From Aurantimonas sp036549475 (GTDB taxonomy: Bacteria; Pseudomonadota; Alphaproteobacteria; Rhizobiales; Rhizobiaceae), in NCBI RefSeq assembly GCF_036549475.1, contig NZ_JAZHLI010000014.1, forward strand, positions 1-64,000: 64,000 nt of DNA, given 5' to 3'. Shown here one piece after another: positions 29,526 to 38,398 of this stretch. How positions within the stretch are numbered: the stretch's first letter is position 1; every line of letters begins with the position of its first letter. Both the position numbers and the translations under genes were made by a program. Below the pieces are notes generated by a model that did no database searches, was not told the DNA's origin, and saw only the letters and a list, made by a program, of their open reading frames with translations.

Positions 29526-31154
29526 TCAGGTGATGACGTCAGGCGCCGAGCGTCCGGTCCGCTTGCCGATCTCGCCGATGACGGACGCCGTGTCGATCAA
29601 TTCGGCCAGGGCCTGTTCGGGCGGCGTGTCGTGGCGCGCACGGTCCGACTCGAAGCGCTCGATATAGACACGCAGGGTGGCGCCCTTGGTGCCGGTGCCG
29701 GACAGGCGATAGACGATGCGCGAGCCGCCCGAGAAGACGATCCGCACGCCCTGGCCGGTGGAAACCGAGCCGTCGACCGGATCCTTGTAGGAGAAATCGT
29801 CGGCCTCGGAGACGACGAGGGTGCCGAAGCGCTGGCCGGCCATGGAGGCGAGGCGGTCGTGCAGGGAGTCCATCAGGCCCTGGGCAGCCTTGGAGTCGAC
29901 TTCTTCATAGTCGTGGCGCTGGTAGAAATTGCGGCCGAACTCGGCCCAATGGCTGTCGAGGATCGCCTGCACGCTCTCGCGGCGGACCGCCAGGATGTTG
30001 AGCCACAGGAGCACCGCCCACAGACCGTCCTTCTCGCGCACATGGTCGGAGCCCGTGCCGGCGCTTTCCTCGCCGCAGATCGTCACCTTGCCGGCGTCGA
30101 GGAGATTGCCGAAGAACTTCCAGCCGGTCGGCGTCTCGTACATGCCGATGCCGCGCTTGGCAGCGACCCGGTCGGCGGCCTGGCTGGTCGGCATGGACCG
30201 GGCAATGCCGGCGATGCCGTCCTTGTAGGCCGGGGCGAGATGGGCGTTGGCGGCCAGCACCGCCAGCGAATCCGACGGCGAGACGACGATGCCCTTGCCG
30301 ACGATCAGGTTGCGGTCGCCGTCGCCATCGGAGGCCGCGCCGAAATCGGGGCCGTTGGGCGCCATCAGCTGGTTGATCAGCGTCGCCGCATGGACGGCGT
30401 TGGGGTCGGGATGACCGCCGCCGAAATCCTCCAGCGGCTCGCCGTTGATCACCGTGCCGAGGAGGGCGCCCAGCCGGTTCTCCAGGATGTCCGTGGCATA
30501 GGGGCCGGTCACGGCGTGCATGGCGTCGAAGCGCAGGGTGAAGCCGGAGGCGATCAGGTCGCGGATCTGGTCGAAGTCGAACAGGGTCTCCATCAGCGCG
30601 GCATAGTCGGCGACCGGATCGATGACCTCGACCACCATGTCGCCGAGGCGGGTCTCGCCGAGCTCGGAAAGGCTCGGCGCGTCGCCGGACCAGATCCGAT
30701 ATTGCGCCATCGCTCGGGTCCGCTCGTAGATGGCGGCGGTGATCTTCTCCGGTGCCGGGCCGCCATTGGCGACATTGTACTTGATGCCGAAATCGCCCTT
30801 CGGGCCGCCGGGATTGTGGCTGGCTGACAGGATGATGCCGCCGGCCGCCTTGCGGATGCGGATCAGATGGGAGGCGGCGGGAGTCGACAGGATGCCGCCG
30901 CGGCCGACCACGACGCGGCCATAGCCGTTGCCGGCGGCCATGCGGATCGCGGTCTGGATCACCTCGCGATTGTAGAAGCGGCCGTCGCCGCCGATGACCA
31001 GCGTCTCGCCGTCATGGCTGTCGGCGGCGTCGAAGATCGCCTGGATGAAGTTCTCGGCATAATGGGTCTGGCGAAAGTGCGGAACACTCTTGCGAAGGCC
31101 GGACGTGCCGGGCTTCTGGTCGTTGAAGGGCTTGGTCGCGATCGTTTCGATCAT
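29526..31154 (-). CDS. pgm: Phosphoglucomutase (alpha-D-glucose phosphate specific)
   Basis: Interconverts glucose 1-phosphate and glucose 6-phosphate, linking glycogen to glycolysis. The 542-residue enzyme shows the phosphoserine loop ILSASHNPGGPKGDFGIK, the metal loop DGDGDRN, and the sugar-binding ESAGTGSDHVREKDG. The start overlaps the glgA stop (ATGA). Its position between glgA and glgX is the common arrangement in this bacterial group. Confidence 0.97.
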   Translation of the reverse strand: MIETIATKPFNDQKPGTSGLRKSVPHFRQTHYAENFIQAIFDAADSHDGETLVIGGDGRFYNREVIQTAIRMAAGNGYGRVVVGRGGILSTPAASHLIRIRKAAGGIILSASHNPGGPKGDFGIKYNVANGGPAPEKITAAIYERTRAMAQYRIWSGDAPSLSELGETRLGDMVVEVIDPVADYAALMETLFDFDQIRDLIASGFTLRFDAMHAVTGPYATDILENRLGALLGTVINGEPLEDFGGGHPDPNAVHAATLINQLMAPNGPDFGAASDGDGDRNLIVGKGIVVSPSDSLAVLAANAHLAPAYKDGIAGIARSMPTSQAADRVAAKRGIGMYETPTGWKFFGNLLDAGKVTICGEESAGTGSDHVREKDGLWAVLLWLNILAVRRESVQAILDSHWAEFGRNFYQRHDYEEVDSKAAQGLMDSLHDRLASMAGQRFGTLVVSEADDFSYKDPVDGSVSTGQGVRIVFSGGSRIVYRLSGTGTKGATLRVYIERFESDRARHDTPPEQALAELIDTASVIGEIGKRTGRSAPDVIT

Positions 31155-32602
31155 GGCCGCTGGTCTCCGATAAGATCGCGGAAGAGTTGGGCGTAGTGCC
31201 CGGCGCTGGCGCGCCAGGAAACGTCGGCATTCATCGCGCTGAGCTGCAATTGCCGCCAGCCTGCCGGGTCGGCAAAGAGCCGCAGCATCCGGTCGACGGC
31301 GTCCATGAGCCCCTCCTGCGAGGGGGGCGAGAAGATGATGCCGGTGGCGACACCGGCGGTGACGGCGGCATAGTTGGCATCGATCACCGTGTCGGCGAGG
31401 CCCCCGACCTTGGCCACCACCGGGATGCAGCCATAGCGCAGGCCATAGAGCTGCGTCAGGCCGCAGGGCTCGAAGCGCGAGGGCACCAGGATCGCATCGG
31501 CGCCGGCCTGGACGCGGTGGGACAGGGCCTCGTCATAGCCGATGCGCACGCCGATGCGGTCGGCATGGCGCACATGGGCGGCCTGGAAGCGGCCCTCGAT
31601 CATCGGTTCGCCGGAGCCGACGACGACCATCCGCACGCCACGCTCGACCAGGCTGTCGCAGGCGTCGGCAACGAGGTCGAGGCCCTTCTGCCAGGTCAGG
31701 CGGCTCACCACGGCGACGATGGGGCCGTCCTCGTGGGGCAGGCCGAACTCGGTCTCCAGGGCGCGCTTGTTGCGGCTGCGCGATTTCGGCGAACGCGGAC
31801 TGTAATGATGCGGGATATCCGGGTCGGTCTTCGGATTCCAGACCGCGGTGTCGATGCCGTTGACGATGCCGACCAGGCCTTCGCCGCGCCCGCGCAGCAG
31901 GCCGTCGAGCCCCATGCCGCCGGTCGGCGTCAGGATCTCCTCGGCATAGGTGGGGCTGACGGTGGTCACCATGTCGGCGGCGTGCAGGCCGCCCTTCAGA
32001 TAACCGACATCGCCGTAATATTCGACGCCCTCGATCGACCAGGCGGCCGGCGGCAGGCCGAGGCCGGGAAAGATCTGATAGGGGAAATTGCCCTGGAAGG
32101 CGAGGTTGTGGATGGTCAGCACGGTCTTCGGCCGGGCCCTGCCGGAGACCGCGAGATAGACCGGCGTCAGCGCCGCCTGCCAGTCATGGGCATGGACGAT
32201 GGCCGGCGCAAAGCCGCTGATCGCGCCCTGGCCGATCTCGGCGCCGACCTTCGACAGGGCGGCGAAGCGGGCCCAGTTGTCGCCATGGTCGTGGCCGGCG
32301 CTGGTCACGTAGGGGCCGCCGGTGCGGTCGTAGAGATGCGGCGCGTCGAGAACGAGGAGGTCGAGCCCGCCGACATTCGCGGCCAGAACCCGGGCCGGAC
32401 CGCCGAAGAGATCGGCGAAGCGGCAGGCGACCGGCGCGTCCCCGACCTGCCGCATCACGTCGGGATAGCCGGGCATCAGCGTGCGCACGGCGAAGTCGTG
32501 GGCGGCGAGCGAGGACGGCAGTGCCCCCGCGACGTCCGCCAGTCCGCCGGTCTTGATCAGCGGGAAGACTTCAGAGGCAACGGACAGGACGCTCGTCGTC
32601 AT
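31151..32602 (-). CDS. glgA: Glycogen synthase GlgA
   Basis: Retaining GT5 glycosyltransferase that extends alpha-1,4-glucan from ADP-glucose. The 483-residue protein starts MTTSVLSVASEVFPLIKTGG with the ADP-glucose binding KTGGLADV, and has the C-terminal SRFEPCGLTQLYGLRYG motif with the conserved Glu. The frame continues 58 codons upstream into glgC in another reading frame, but the ATG overlapping the glgC stop (TGATG) is clearly the start. Confidence 0.97.
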   Translation of the reverse strand: MTTSVLSVASEVFPLIKTGGLADVAGALPSSLAAHDFAVRTLMPGYPDVMRQVGDAPVACRFADLFGGPARVLAANVGGLDLLVLDAPHLYDRTGGPYVTSAGHDHGDNWARFAALSKVGAEIGQGAISGFAPAIVHAHDWQAALTPVYLAVSGRARPKTVLTIHNLAFQGNFPYQIFPGLGLPPAAWSIEGVEYYGDVGYLKGGLHAADMVTTVSPTYAEEILTPTGGMGLDGLLRGRGEGLVGIVNGIDTAVWNPKTDPDIPHHYSPRSPKSRSRNKRALETEFGLPHEDGPIVAVVSRLTWQKGLDLVADACDSLVERGVRMVVVGSGEPMIEGRFQAAHVRHADRIGVRIGYDEALSHRVQAGADAILVPSRFEPCGLTQLYGLRYGCIPVVAKVGGLADTVIDANYAAVTAGVATGIIFSPPSQEGLMDAVDRMLRLFADPAGWRQLQLSAMNADVSWRASAGHYAQLFRDLIGDQRP

Positions 32603-33873
32603 CAGTAGGTGAGCCTGTCGATCATCGGCTTGGTCACGAGGCAGACGCCGCTCGCCGTGCGGCGGAACCGCTTGGCGTCGAGTTCCGGATCCTCGCCGAT
32701 CACCAGCCCGTCGGGAATCTCCACGCCGCGGTCGAGCACCGCCCGGGTGATGCGGGCATGGCGGCCGATATGGCACTGGGGCAGCACCACCGCATGGTCG
32801 AGCTTGGAATAGGAGCGCTGGCGCACGCCGGTGAACAGCAGCGACCGGTGCAGCTGGCCGCCGGAGATGATGCAGTCGCCGGAGACCAGCGAGGAGACGG
32901 CCATGCCGCGGCGGCCTTCCTCGTCATGCACGAACTTGGCCGGCGGGACGACATCGGCATAGGTCCAGATCGGCCAGTCCCGGTCGTAGATGTCGAGCGG
33001 CGGGATGATGTCGGTGAGGTCGATATTGGCCTGCCAGTAGGCGTCCACCGTGCCCACGTCGCGCCAGTAGGCCTCGTCGTCGGGCTCGTTCTCCGAGCGC
33101 ACCACCGACAGGTTGAAGCGGTGGGCGACGGCCCGGCCGTGCTTGACGATATGCGGGATGATGTTCTTGCCGAAGTCGCGGCTCGAGCCGGGATCGGCCG
33201 CGTCGCGGCGCAACTGGTCCATCAGGAAGTTGGTCTCGAAGACGTAGATGCCCATGGAGGCCAGCGCCGTTTCGGGACGGCCCGGAATGGAGGGCGGATC
33301 GGCCGGCTTCTCGACGAAATCGGTGATCGTGTAGTTCTCGTCGACATGCATGACGCCGAAGGCGACGGCCTCCATGCGCGGCACTTCCAGGCAGCCCACC
33401 GTCACATCCGCACCCGAATCCACATGCTGCTGGAGCATGATCTCGTAGTCCATCTTGTAGACGTGGTCGCCGGCCAGGATGACGATGTAGCGCGGCGCGT
33501 AGGATTCGATGATGTCGATGTTCTGGTACACCGCATCTGCGGTGCCGGCATACCACTGATCCTCGGAGACGCGCTGGCTCGCGGGCAGGATGTCGAAGCT
33601 CTCGTTGCGCCCGGGGCGCAGGAAGTTCCAGCCGTTCTGCAGGTGCCGGATCAGGCTGTGGGCCTTGTACTGGGTGGCGACGCCGATCCTGCGGATGCCG
33701 GAATTGATGGCATTGGACAGGGCGAAGTCGATGATCCGCGTCTTGCCCCCGAAGAACACCGCCGGCTTGGCGCGACTGTCGGTCATTTCCATCAGGCGGC
33801 TGCCGCGTCCGCCGGCCAGCACATAGGCCATGGTCTCACGGGCCAACGGGCCCACACGTCTGTTCTCGGCCAT
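32602..33873 (-). CDS. glgC: Glucose-1-phosphate adenylyltransferase GlgC
   Basis: Makes ADP-glucose from ATP and glucose 1-phosphate, the committed step of glycogen synthesis. The 423-residue enzyme has the nucleotide-binding AYVLAGGRGSRLMEMTDSRAKPA, the catalytic GDHVYKMDY, the glucose-phosphate binding FVEKPADPP, and a C-terminal left-handed helix domain ending in ASGVCLVTK. It is allosterically controlled in known homologues. It begins 158 bases after glgP, in the place where glgB often lies in related operons. Confidence 0.97.
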   Translation of the reverse strand: MAENRRVGPLARETMAYVLAGGRGSRLMEMTDSRAKPAVFFGGKTRIIDFALSNAINSGIRRIGVATQYKAHSLIRHLQNGWNFLRPGRNESFDILPASQRVSEDQWYAGTADAVYQNIDIIESYAPRYIVILAGDHVYKMDYEIMLQQHVDSGADVTVGCLEVPRMEAVAFGVMHVDENYTITDFVEKPADPPSIPGRPETALASMGIYVFETNFLMDQLRRDAADPGSSRDFGKNIIPHIVKHGRAVAHRFNLSVVRSENEPDDEAYWRDVGTVDAYWQANIDLTDIIPPLDIYDRDWPIWTYADVVPPAKFVHDEEGRRGMAVSSLVSGDCIISGGQLHRSLLFTGVRQRSYSKLDHAVVLPQCHIGRHARITRAVLDRGVEIPDGLVIGEDPELDAKRFRRTASGVCLVTKPMIDRLTY

Positions 33874-33948
33874 GAATCCCTCCCTGGATCATCCGCGGGT
33901 CAGACGGATTTGCGGGCATCCGCGTCGCTGCCGACGGACGCCCGACCA

Positions 33949-33971
33949 TTCCTCCCCCCGCACGGGAGGAA
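33949..33971 (-). other. Hairpin in the glgP-glgC gap with an embedded ribosome site
   Basis: TTCCTCCC and GGGAGGAA form a perfect eight-base stem with a seven-base loop. On the transcribed strand the 3' arm is GGGAGGAA followed at once by ATGGTC, that is, a strong ribosome site inside the stem opening a 37-codon frame that overlaps the glgC start out of frame. It may be a leader control structure or only the relic of a deleted gene. Confidence 0.35.
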
Positions 33972-34031
33972 CATAGCGCAGACGCGGCCCGACGCCATGC
34001 CGGATCGGGCCCGTCGCGGGTCTCCGCCGTG

Positions 34032-36530
34032 TCAGGCGGTCGGGCCGGCCTGCCAGATGTCGCGCGCATATTCGCGGATCGAGCGATCGGAGGAGAACCA
34101 GCCCATGCGCGCCGTGTTGCGCACCGCCTTGGCCTGCCATTCGTCCTGGTCCTGCCAGAGCGCGTCGAGACGGCGCTGGGTGTCCCAATAGGCCTGGAAG
34201 TCGGCGCAGGTCATCCACCAGTCGTTGTTGTAGAGGTTGGAGACCAGATCGTGGTAGCGCGCCGGGCTCTCGGGCGAGAACACGCCGGACGAGATCGCAT
34301 CCAGCGCCTCGCGCAGGAGCGGCAGTTCGGCGATGATCGAGCGGCCGCTATGGGCTTCGCGGCGGCGCTGGGCCACCTCCTCGGCGGTCAGGCCGAAGAT
34401 GAAGATGTTGTCCTCGCCGACATGCTCAAGCATCTCGACATTGGCGCCGTCCAGCGTGCCGATGGTCAGCGCGCCGTTCATGGCGAACTTCATGTTGCCG
34501 GTGCCCGAGGCTTCCAGGCCGGCCGTCGAGATCTGCTCCGACAGATCGGCCGCCGGCATGATGATCTCGGCCAGGCTGACATTGTAGTTCGGGATGAACA
34601 CGACCTTCAGGAGGTCGCGAACCGCCGGATCGCTGTTGATCGTGCGGGCGACGTCGTTGGCGAGGTGGATGATCTCCTTCGCCTGGACATAGCTCGGCGC
34701 AGCCTTGCCGGCGAAGATCTTCACGCGGGGTGCCCAGTCGCGCTCGGGATGCGAGCGGATCTGGTCGTAGAGCGCGATCGCCTCGATGATGTTGAGGAAC
34801 TGGCGCTTGTATTCGTGGATGCGCTTGACCTGGATGTCGAAGATCGCCCCCGGATCGACATGGGTCGCCATGCGCTCGCCGATCAGGTTGGCCAGCTGCT
34901 CCTTGTTGCGGCGCTTGACCGCCGCGAAGCGCTCGCGGAAGCCGGCATCATCGGCCAGCGGGTCGAGCTCGGAAATCTTCTCGATGTCGTCGAGGAAGCC
35001 CGGCCCGATCGCGTCGGTGATCAGCTGGGTGAGGCCGGGATTGGCCTGCATCAGCCAGCGGCGCGGCGTCACGCCGTTGGTCTTGTTCTCGATGCGGTCG
35101 GGATAGAGCAGGTGCAGATGGTGGAACACCGTCTCCTTCATGAGCTCGGTGTGCAGTGCCGACACCCCGTTGACGGCGTGGCTGCCGACAAAGGCGAGCT
35201 GGCCCATGCGCACGCGGCGGCCATTGCCCTCGTCGATCAGCGAGATCGCGGCGACCTTGGCGTCGTCGAAGCCCTTTTCCTGCGCGGCCTCGCGAATGAC
35301 GCCGGCATTGATGGCGTAGATGATCTGCATCTGGCGGGGCAGCAGGCGCTCGAACAGGTGGATCGGCCAGTGCTCCAGCGCCTCGGGAAGCAGCGTGTGG
35401 TTGGTGTAGGAGAAGGTATTGCGGGTGATCTCCCAGGCCTCGTCCCAATCGTGACCGTGCACGTCGACCAGAAGCCGCATCAGTTCGGCCACCGAGACCG
35501 CCGGATGGGTGTCGTTGAGCTGGATCGAGAACTTGTCGGCGAGGTTGGACAGGCTCTCATTGGCATGGAGATGACGCCGGATGATGTCCTGCAGCGAGGC
35601 GGACGAGAAGAAATATTCCTGTCGCAGGCGCAGTTCCTGGCCGGCCTGATGGGAATCGGCCGGGTAGAGAATGCGGGTGATCGCCTCGGCCTTGTTGGAT
35701 TCCACCAGGGCGCCGATGTGGTCGCCGGAATTGAAGGCGTCGAGCAGGATCGGGTCGAGTGGCTGGGCGCTCCACAGGCGCAGCGTGTTCACGCGGCGGC
35801 CGCGCCAGCCGACGATCGGGGTGTCGAAGGCGACGGCGAGGACGCGCTCGGCCGGACGCCAGACCTGCCGGGCGGGTCGGCCGGGCTCCTGGATGGTCGC
35901 CACCTTGCCACCGAAGCCGATCTCGTAGGCCAGTTCGCGGCGCTCGAATTCCCACGGATTGCCATGGGCGAGCCAGGTCTCGGGCAGCTCGACCTGGGCG
36001 CCGTCGGCGATCTCCTGGCGGAAGAAGCCGTGAACATAGCGGATACCGTAGCCGAAGCCGGGAATGTCGGTGGATGCCATCGACTCCATGAAGCAGGCGG
36101 CGAGGCGTCCGAGGCCGCCATTGCCAAGGGCCGCGTCGGGCTCCAGCAGTTCGACGAGGTCGAGATCGACGCCATAGCGGGCCAGCGCCTCGCGGATCGG
36201 CTCCGTCAGGCAGAGATTGTTGATCGCATCGCGCAGCAGGCGGCCGATCAGGAATTCCATGGACAGATAGCAGACGCGCTTCTCCCCGCTGGTCTTGGCA
36301 CGCTGGGAGGATTCCATCCACTGGTCGATGATCCGGTCGCGGATCACCAGCGTCGTCGCCTCCAGCCAGTCGTAGCGGCGGGCCTCCGCGGGCGTCTTGC
36401 CGACGGCGTAGGTCAGCTTCTCGACGATCTGCCGGGCCAGCGTCTCGGGATCGTTCTGGCGCGGGGCGGGTTTCGGGGCGCCGGTCCCGTCCAGCGCGGC
36501 GTCGACGTCGTTCAGCGTGTCGGCCATCAT
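34032..36530 (-). CDS. glgP: Glycogen phosphorylase GlgP
   Basis: Pyridoxal-phosphate enzyme (GT35) releasing glucose 1-phosphate from glycogen ends. The 832-residue protein has the PLP-lysine site EASGTGNMKFAMNGALTIGT, the RVLYP-like strand RILYPAD and the AACFMESMAS segment of the N-terminal domain. GAGAGGG lies two bases before a double ATG at 36530/36527. The start overlaps the pgi stop (ATGA). In this operon it supplies the degradation arm. Confidence 0.97.
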   Translation of the reverse strand: MMADTLNDVDAALDGTGAPKPAPRQNDPETLARQIVEKLTYAVGKTPAEARRYDWLEATTLVIRDRIIDQWMESSQRAKTSGEKRVCYLSMEFLIGRLLRDAINNLCLTEPIREALARYGVDLDLVELLEPDAALGNGGLGRLAACFMESMASTDIPGFGYGIRYVHGFFRQEIADGAQVELPETWLAHGNPWEFERRELAYEIGFGGKVATIQEPGRPARQVWRPAERVLAVAFDTPIVGWRGRRVNTLRLWSAQPLDPILLDAFNSGDHIGALVESNKAEAITRILYPADSHQAGQELRLRQEYFFSSASLQDIIRRHLHANESLSNLADKFSIQLNDTHPAVSVAELMRLLVDVHGHDWDEAWEITRNTFSYTNHTLLPEALEHWPIHLFERLLPRQMQIIYAINAGVIREAAQEKGFDDAKVAAISLIDEGNGRRVRMGQLAFVGSHAVNGVSALHTELMKETVFHHLHLLYPDRIENKTNGVTPRRWLMQANPGLTQLITDAIGPGFLDDIEKISELDPLADDAGFRERFAAVKRRNKEQLANLIGERMATHVDPGAIFDIQVKRIHEYKRQFLNIIEAIALYDQIRSHPERDWAPRVKIFAGKAAPSYVQAKEIIHLANDVARTINSDPAVRDLLKVVFIPNYNVSLAEIIMPAADLSEQISTAGLEASGTGNMKFAMNGALTIGTLDGANVEMLEHVGEDNIFIFGLTAEEVAQRRREAHSGRSIIAELPLLREALDAISSGVFSPESPARYHDLVSNLYNNDWWMTCADFQAYWDTQRRLDALWQDQDEWQAKAVRNTARMGWFSSDRSIREYARDIWQAGPTA

Positions 36531-38179
36531 GACCCTCTCAATTTTTGGATTGCAGCAACAAGTCCGGCCGTGGAGCTGTCGCGCCCCTCCGCCGTAGACT
36601 CGCCGGTGATGACGGGAACCAGCCGGTTGGCCAGTTCCTTACCGAGTTCGACGCCCCACTGGTCGAAGGCGTTGATGCCGTAAAGCTGGGCTTCAACGAA
36701 GACCCGGTGCTCGAAGAGCGCGATCAGGCGGCCCAGCGTGGCCGGGTCGAGCTGACGATACAGGATGGTGATCGACGGCCGGTCGCCGGGAAAGACACGG
36801 TGCGGCGCGATCCGGTCGGCCTCTTCCGGTGAGTTGCCGACTTCCAGGAGTTGCTGGCAGGCTTCGTCCAGGGTGCGGCCGCGCATCAACGCCTCGCTCT
36901 GGGCGAGGCAGTTGGCGAGCAACAGATCCTGGTGCACCCGCATCTCGGACGGCTCATGGGCGTTGGCGCCGACGAGAAACTCGACCGGGACGATGTCGGT
37001 CCCCTGGTGCAGCAGCTGGAAGAAGGCGTGCTGGCCATTGGTGCCGGGCTCGCCCCACACGACGGGGCCGCTCACCGCGACCGGCCGGCCGTCGAGCCCG
37101 ACGCGCTTGCCGTTCGATTCCATGTCGAGCTGCTGGAGATAGGCGGGAAAGCGCGCCAGCCGCTGGTCGTAGGGAATGACCGCGCGGGTGGGATAAGCGC
37201 ACAGGGCCCTGTGCCAGTATCCGACCAGCGCGAGCAGCACGGGCAGGTTCTGGTTGAGGGACGCCGAGCGGAAATGCTCGTCCATCTCCCGGGCGCCGGC
37301 AAGGAATTCGCGAAAACGCGGGGCGCCGATGGCGATCATCAGCGGCAGGCCGATGGCCGACCAGATCGAATAGCGTCCGCCGACCCAGTCCCAGAAGCCG
37401 AAGATCCGCTCCGACGCGATGCCGAATTCCGCGACCTTGTCGGTTGCGGTGGAGACGGCGGCGAAATGCTCGCCCACCGCGTCCTCGCCGAGAGCGTCGA
37501 TGACCCAGCGACGCGCGGCCGCGGCGTTGGTCATGGTCTCGATGGTCGTGAACGTCTTCGAGGCGATGATGAAGAGCGTCGCGGCCGGGTCGAGCTTCGC
37601 CAGGGTGTCGGCGATGTGGGCGCCGTCGACGTTGGAGACGAAATGGGTGCGCGGGCCGTCGTGATAGGGCGCCAGCGCCAGCGTCGCCATGGCCGGGCCG
37701 AGGTCGGAGCCGCCGATGCCGATGTTGACGACGTCGGTGATCGTCGTGTCGCCGGACCCGGTGATCGTGCCGTTGCGCACGCCCTCGGCAAAGGCGTTCA
37801 TGGCACTCAGCACGTCGGCGACGGCGCCGCTGACCGGGCTGCCGCCGGCGCGGTAGCCGTCCATCGGCTCGGCGCGCAGCGCCATGTGCAGCACCGCCCG
37901 GTCTTCCGTGAGATTGATCGCCTCACCGGCGAACATCGCGTCGCGCCGCGCATCGACGCCGCGTGACTGCGCAAGTGCGATCAGCGCGTCGCGTGCCGCG
38001 TCGTCGATCGCCGTCTTGGAATAGTCGAGGACGAGGTCGCCGAGCGCCGCCGAAAACTCTGCGTACCGGCTCGGATCCTCGGCGAACAGCGTACGAATGC
38101 CGCGATCGGCAGCCTGCCGTGCCATGCCGGCCAATTCCGCGGGTGCCGGAGAGGCGCCGAGATCGGACGTCTGGCCCAT
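36527..38179 (-). CDS. pgi: Glucose-6-phosphate isomerase
   Basis: Interconverts glucose 6-phosphate and fructose 6-phosphate. The 550-residue enzyme has the sugar-phosphate binding NIGIGGSDLGPAMAT, the signature FGFWDWVGGRYSIWSAIG with the catalytic region, and VWGEPGTNGQHAFFQLLHQGT with the catalytic Glu and His. It is the first gene of a six-gene leftward operon, pgi-glgP-glgC-glgA-pgm-glgX. The 219 bases upstream contain a large inverted repeat (38288-38320) but no promoter that I can assign with confidence. Confidence 0.98.
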   Translation of the reverse strand: MGQTSDLGASPAPAELAGMARQAADRGIRTLFAEDPSRYAEFSAALGDLVLDYSKTAIDDAARDALIALAQSRGVDARRDAMFAGEAINLTEDRAVLHMALRAEPMDGYRAGGSPVSGAVADVLSAMNAFAEGVRNGTITGSGDTTITDVVNIGIGGSDLGPAMATLALAPYHDGPRTHFVSNVDGAHIADTLAKLDPAATLFIIASKTFTTIETMTNAAAARRWVIDALGEDAVGEHFAAVSTATDKVAEFGIASERIFGFWDWVGGRYSIWSAIGLPLMIAIGAPRFREFLAGAREMDEHFRSASLNQNLPVLLALVGYWHRALCAYPTRAVIPYDQRLARFPAYLQQLDMESNGKRVGLDGRPVAVSGPVVWGEPGTNGQHAFFQLLHQGTDIVPVEFLVGANAHEPSEMRVHQDLLLANCLAQSEALMRGRTLDEACQQLLEVGNSPEEADRIAPHRVFPGDRPSITILYRQLDPATLGRLIALFEHRVFVEAQLYGINAFDQWGVELGKELANRLVPVITGESTAEGRDSSTAGLVAAIQKLRGS

Positions 38180-38287
38180 GGATTACCCTGCCGTGATGTT
38201 CGTGGATGTCGTCCTGAGCAAGTGCTCACCTGCCGCCTTCTATGCGCGTTCCGGGTGGGAGGCAAACGCCGCGTCGGCAATGTCCAT

Positions 38288-38320
38288 CGGAAGATATGCC
38301 GCCTTGTAGGGCATATTCCG
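38288..38320. promoter_or_regulatory. Inverted repeat upstream of the glycogen operon
   Basis: CGGAAGATATGCC and GGCATATTCCG, nine bases apart, pair over 11 bases with a two-base bulge; the inner part ATATGCC-N9-GGCATAT is perfect. It is A/T-rich compared with its surroundings and lies about 110-140 bases before pgi. It could be an operator or a leader hairpin; no regulator is identifiable. Confidence 0.45.
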
Positions 38321-38359
38321 TCGGTGCTGCAATTCGCGCCGCCGGTCTCATCGAGTCAC

Positions 38360-38386
38360 GGCCGCCGAGCAGTCTGCCCGGCGGCC
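38360..38386 (-). terminator. Terminator-like hairpin after the aldehyde dehydrogenase gene
   Basis: Twelve bases after the dehydrogenase stop, GGCCGCCGGGCA and TGCTCGGCGGCC form a 12-base stem (one G-U pair) with a three-base loop on the minus strand. There is no T tract, so efficiency is uncertain. It would separate the dehydrogenase transcript from the glycogen operon. Confidence 0.5.
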
Positions 38387-38398
38387 CGCAGGCTCCGA

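Noticed and set aside
34029..36683. An 884-codon open frame on the plus strand opposite glgP
   Set aside because: Antisense shadow of a well-supported gene; no ribosome site or recognisable motif.
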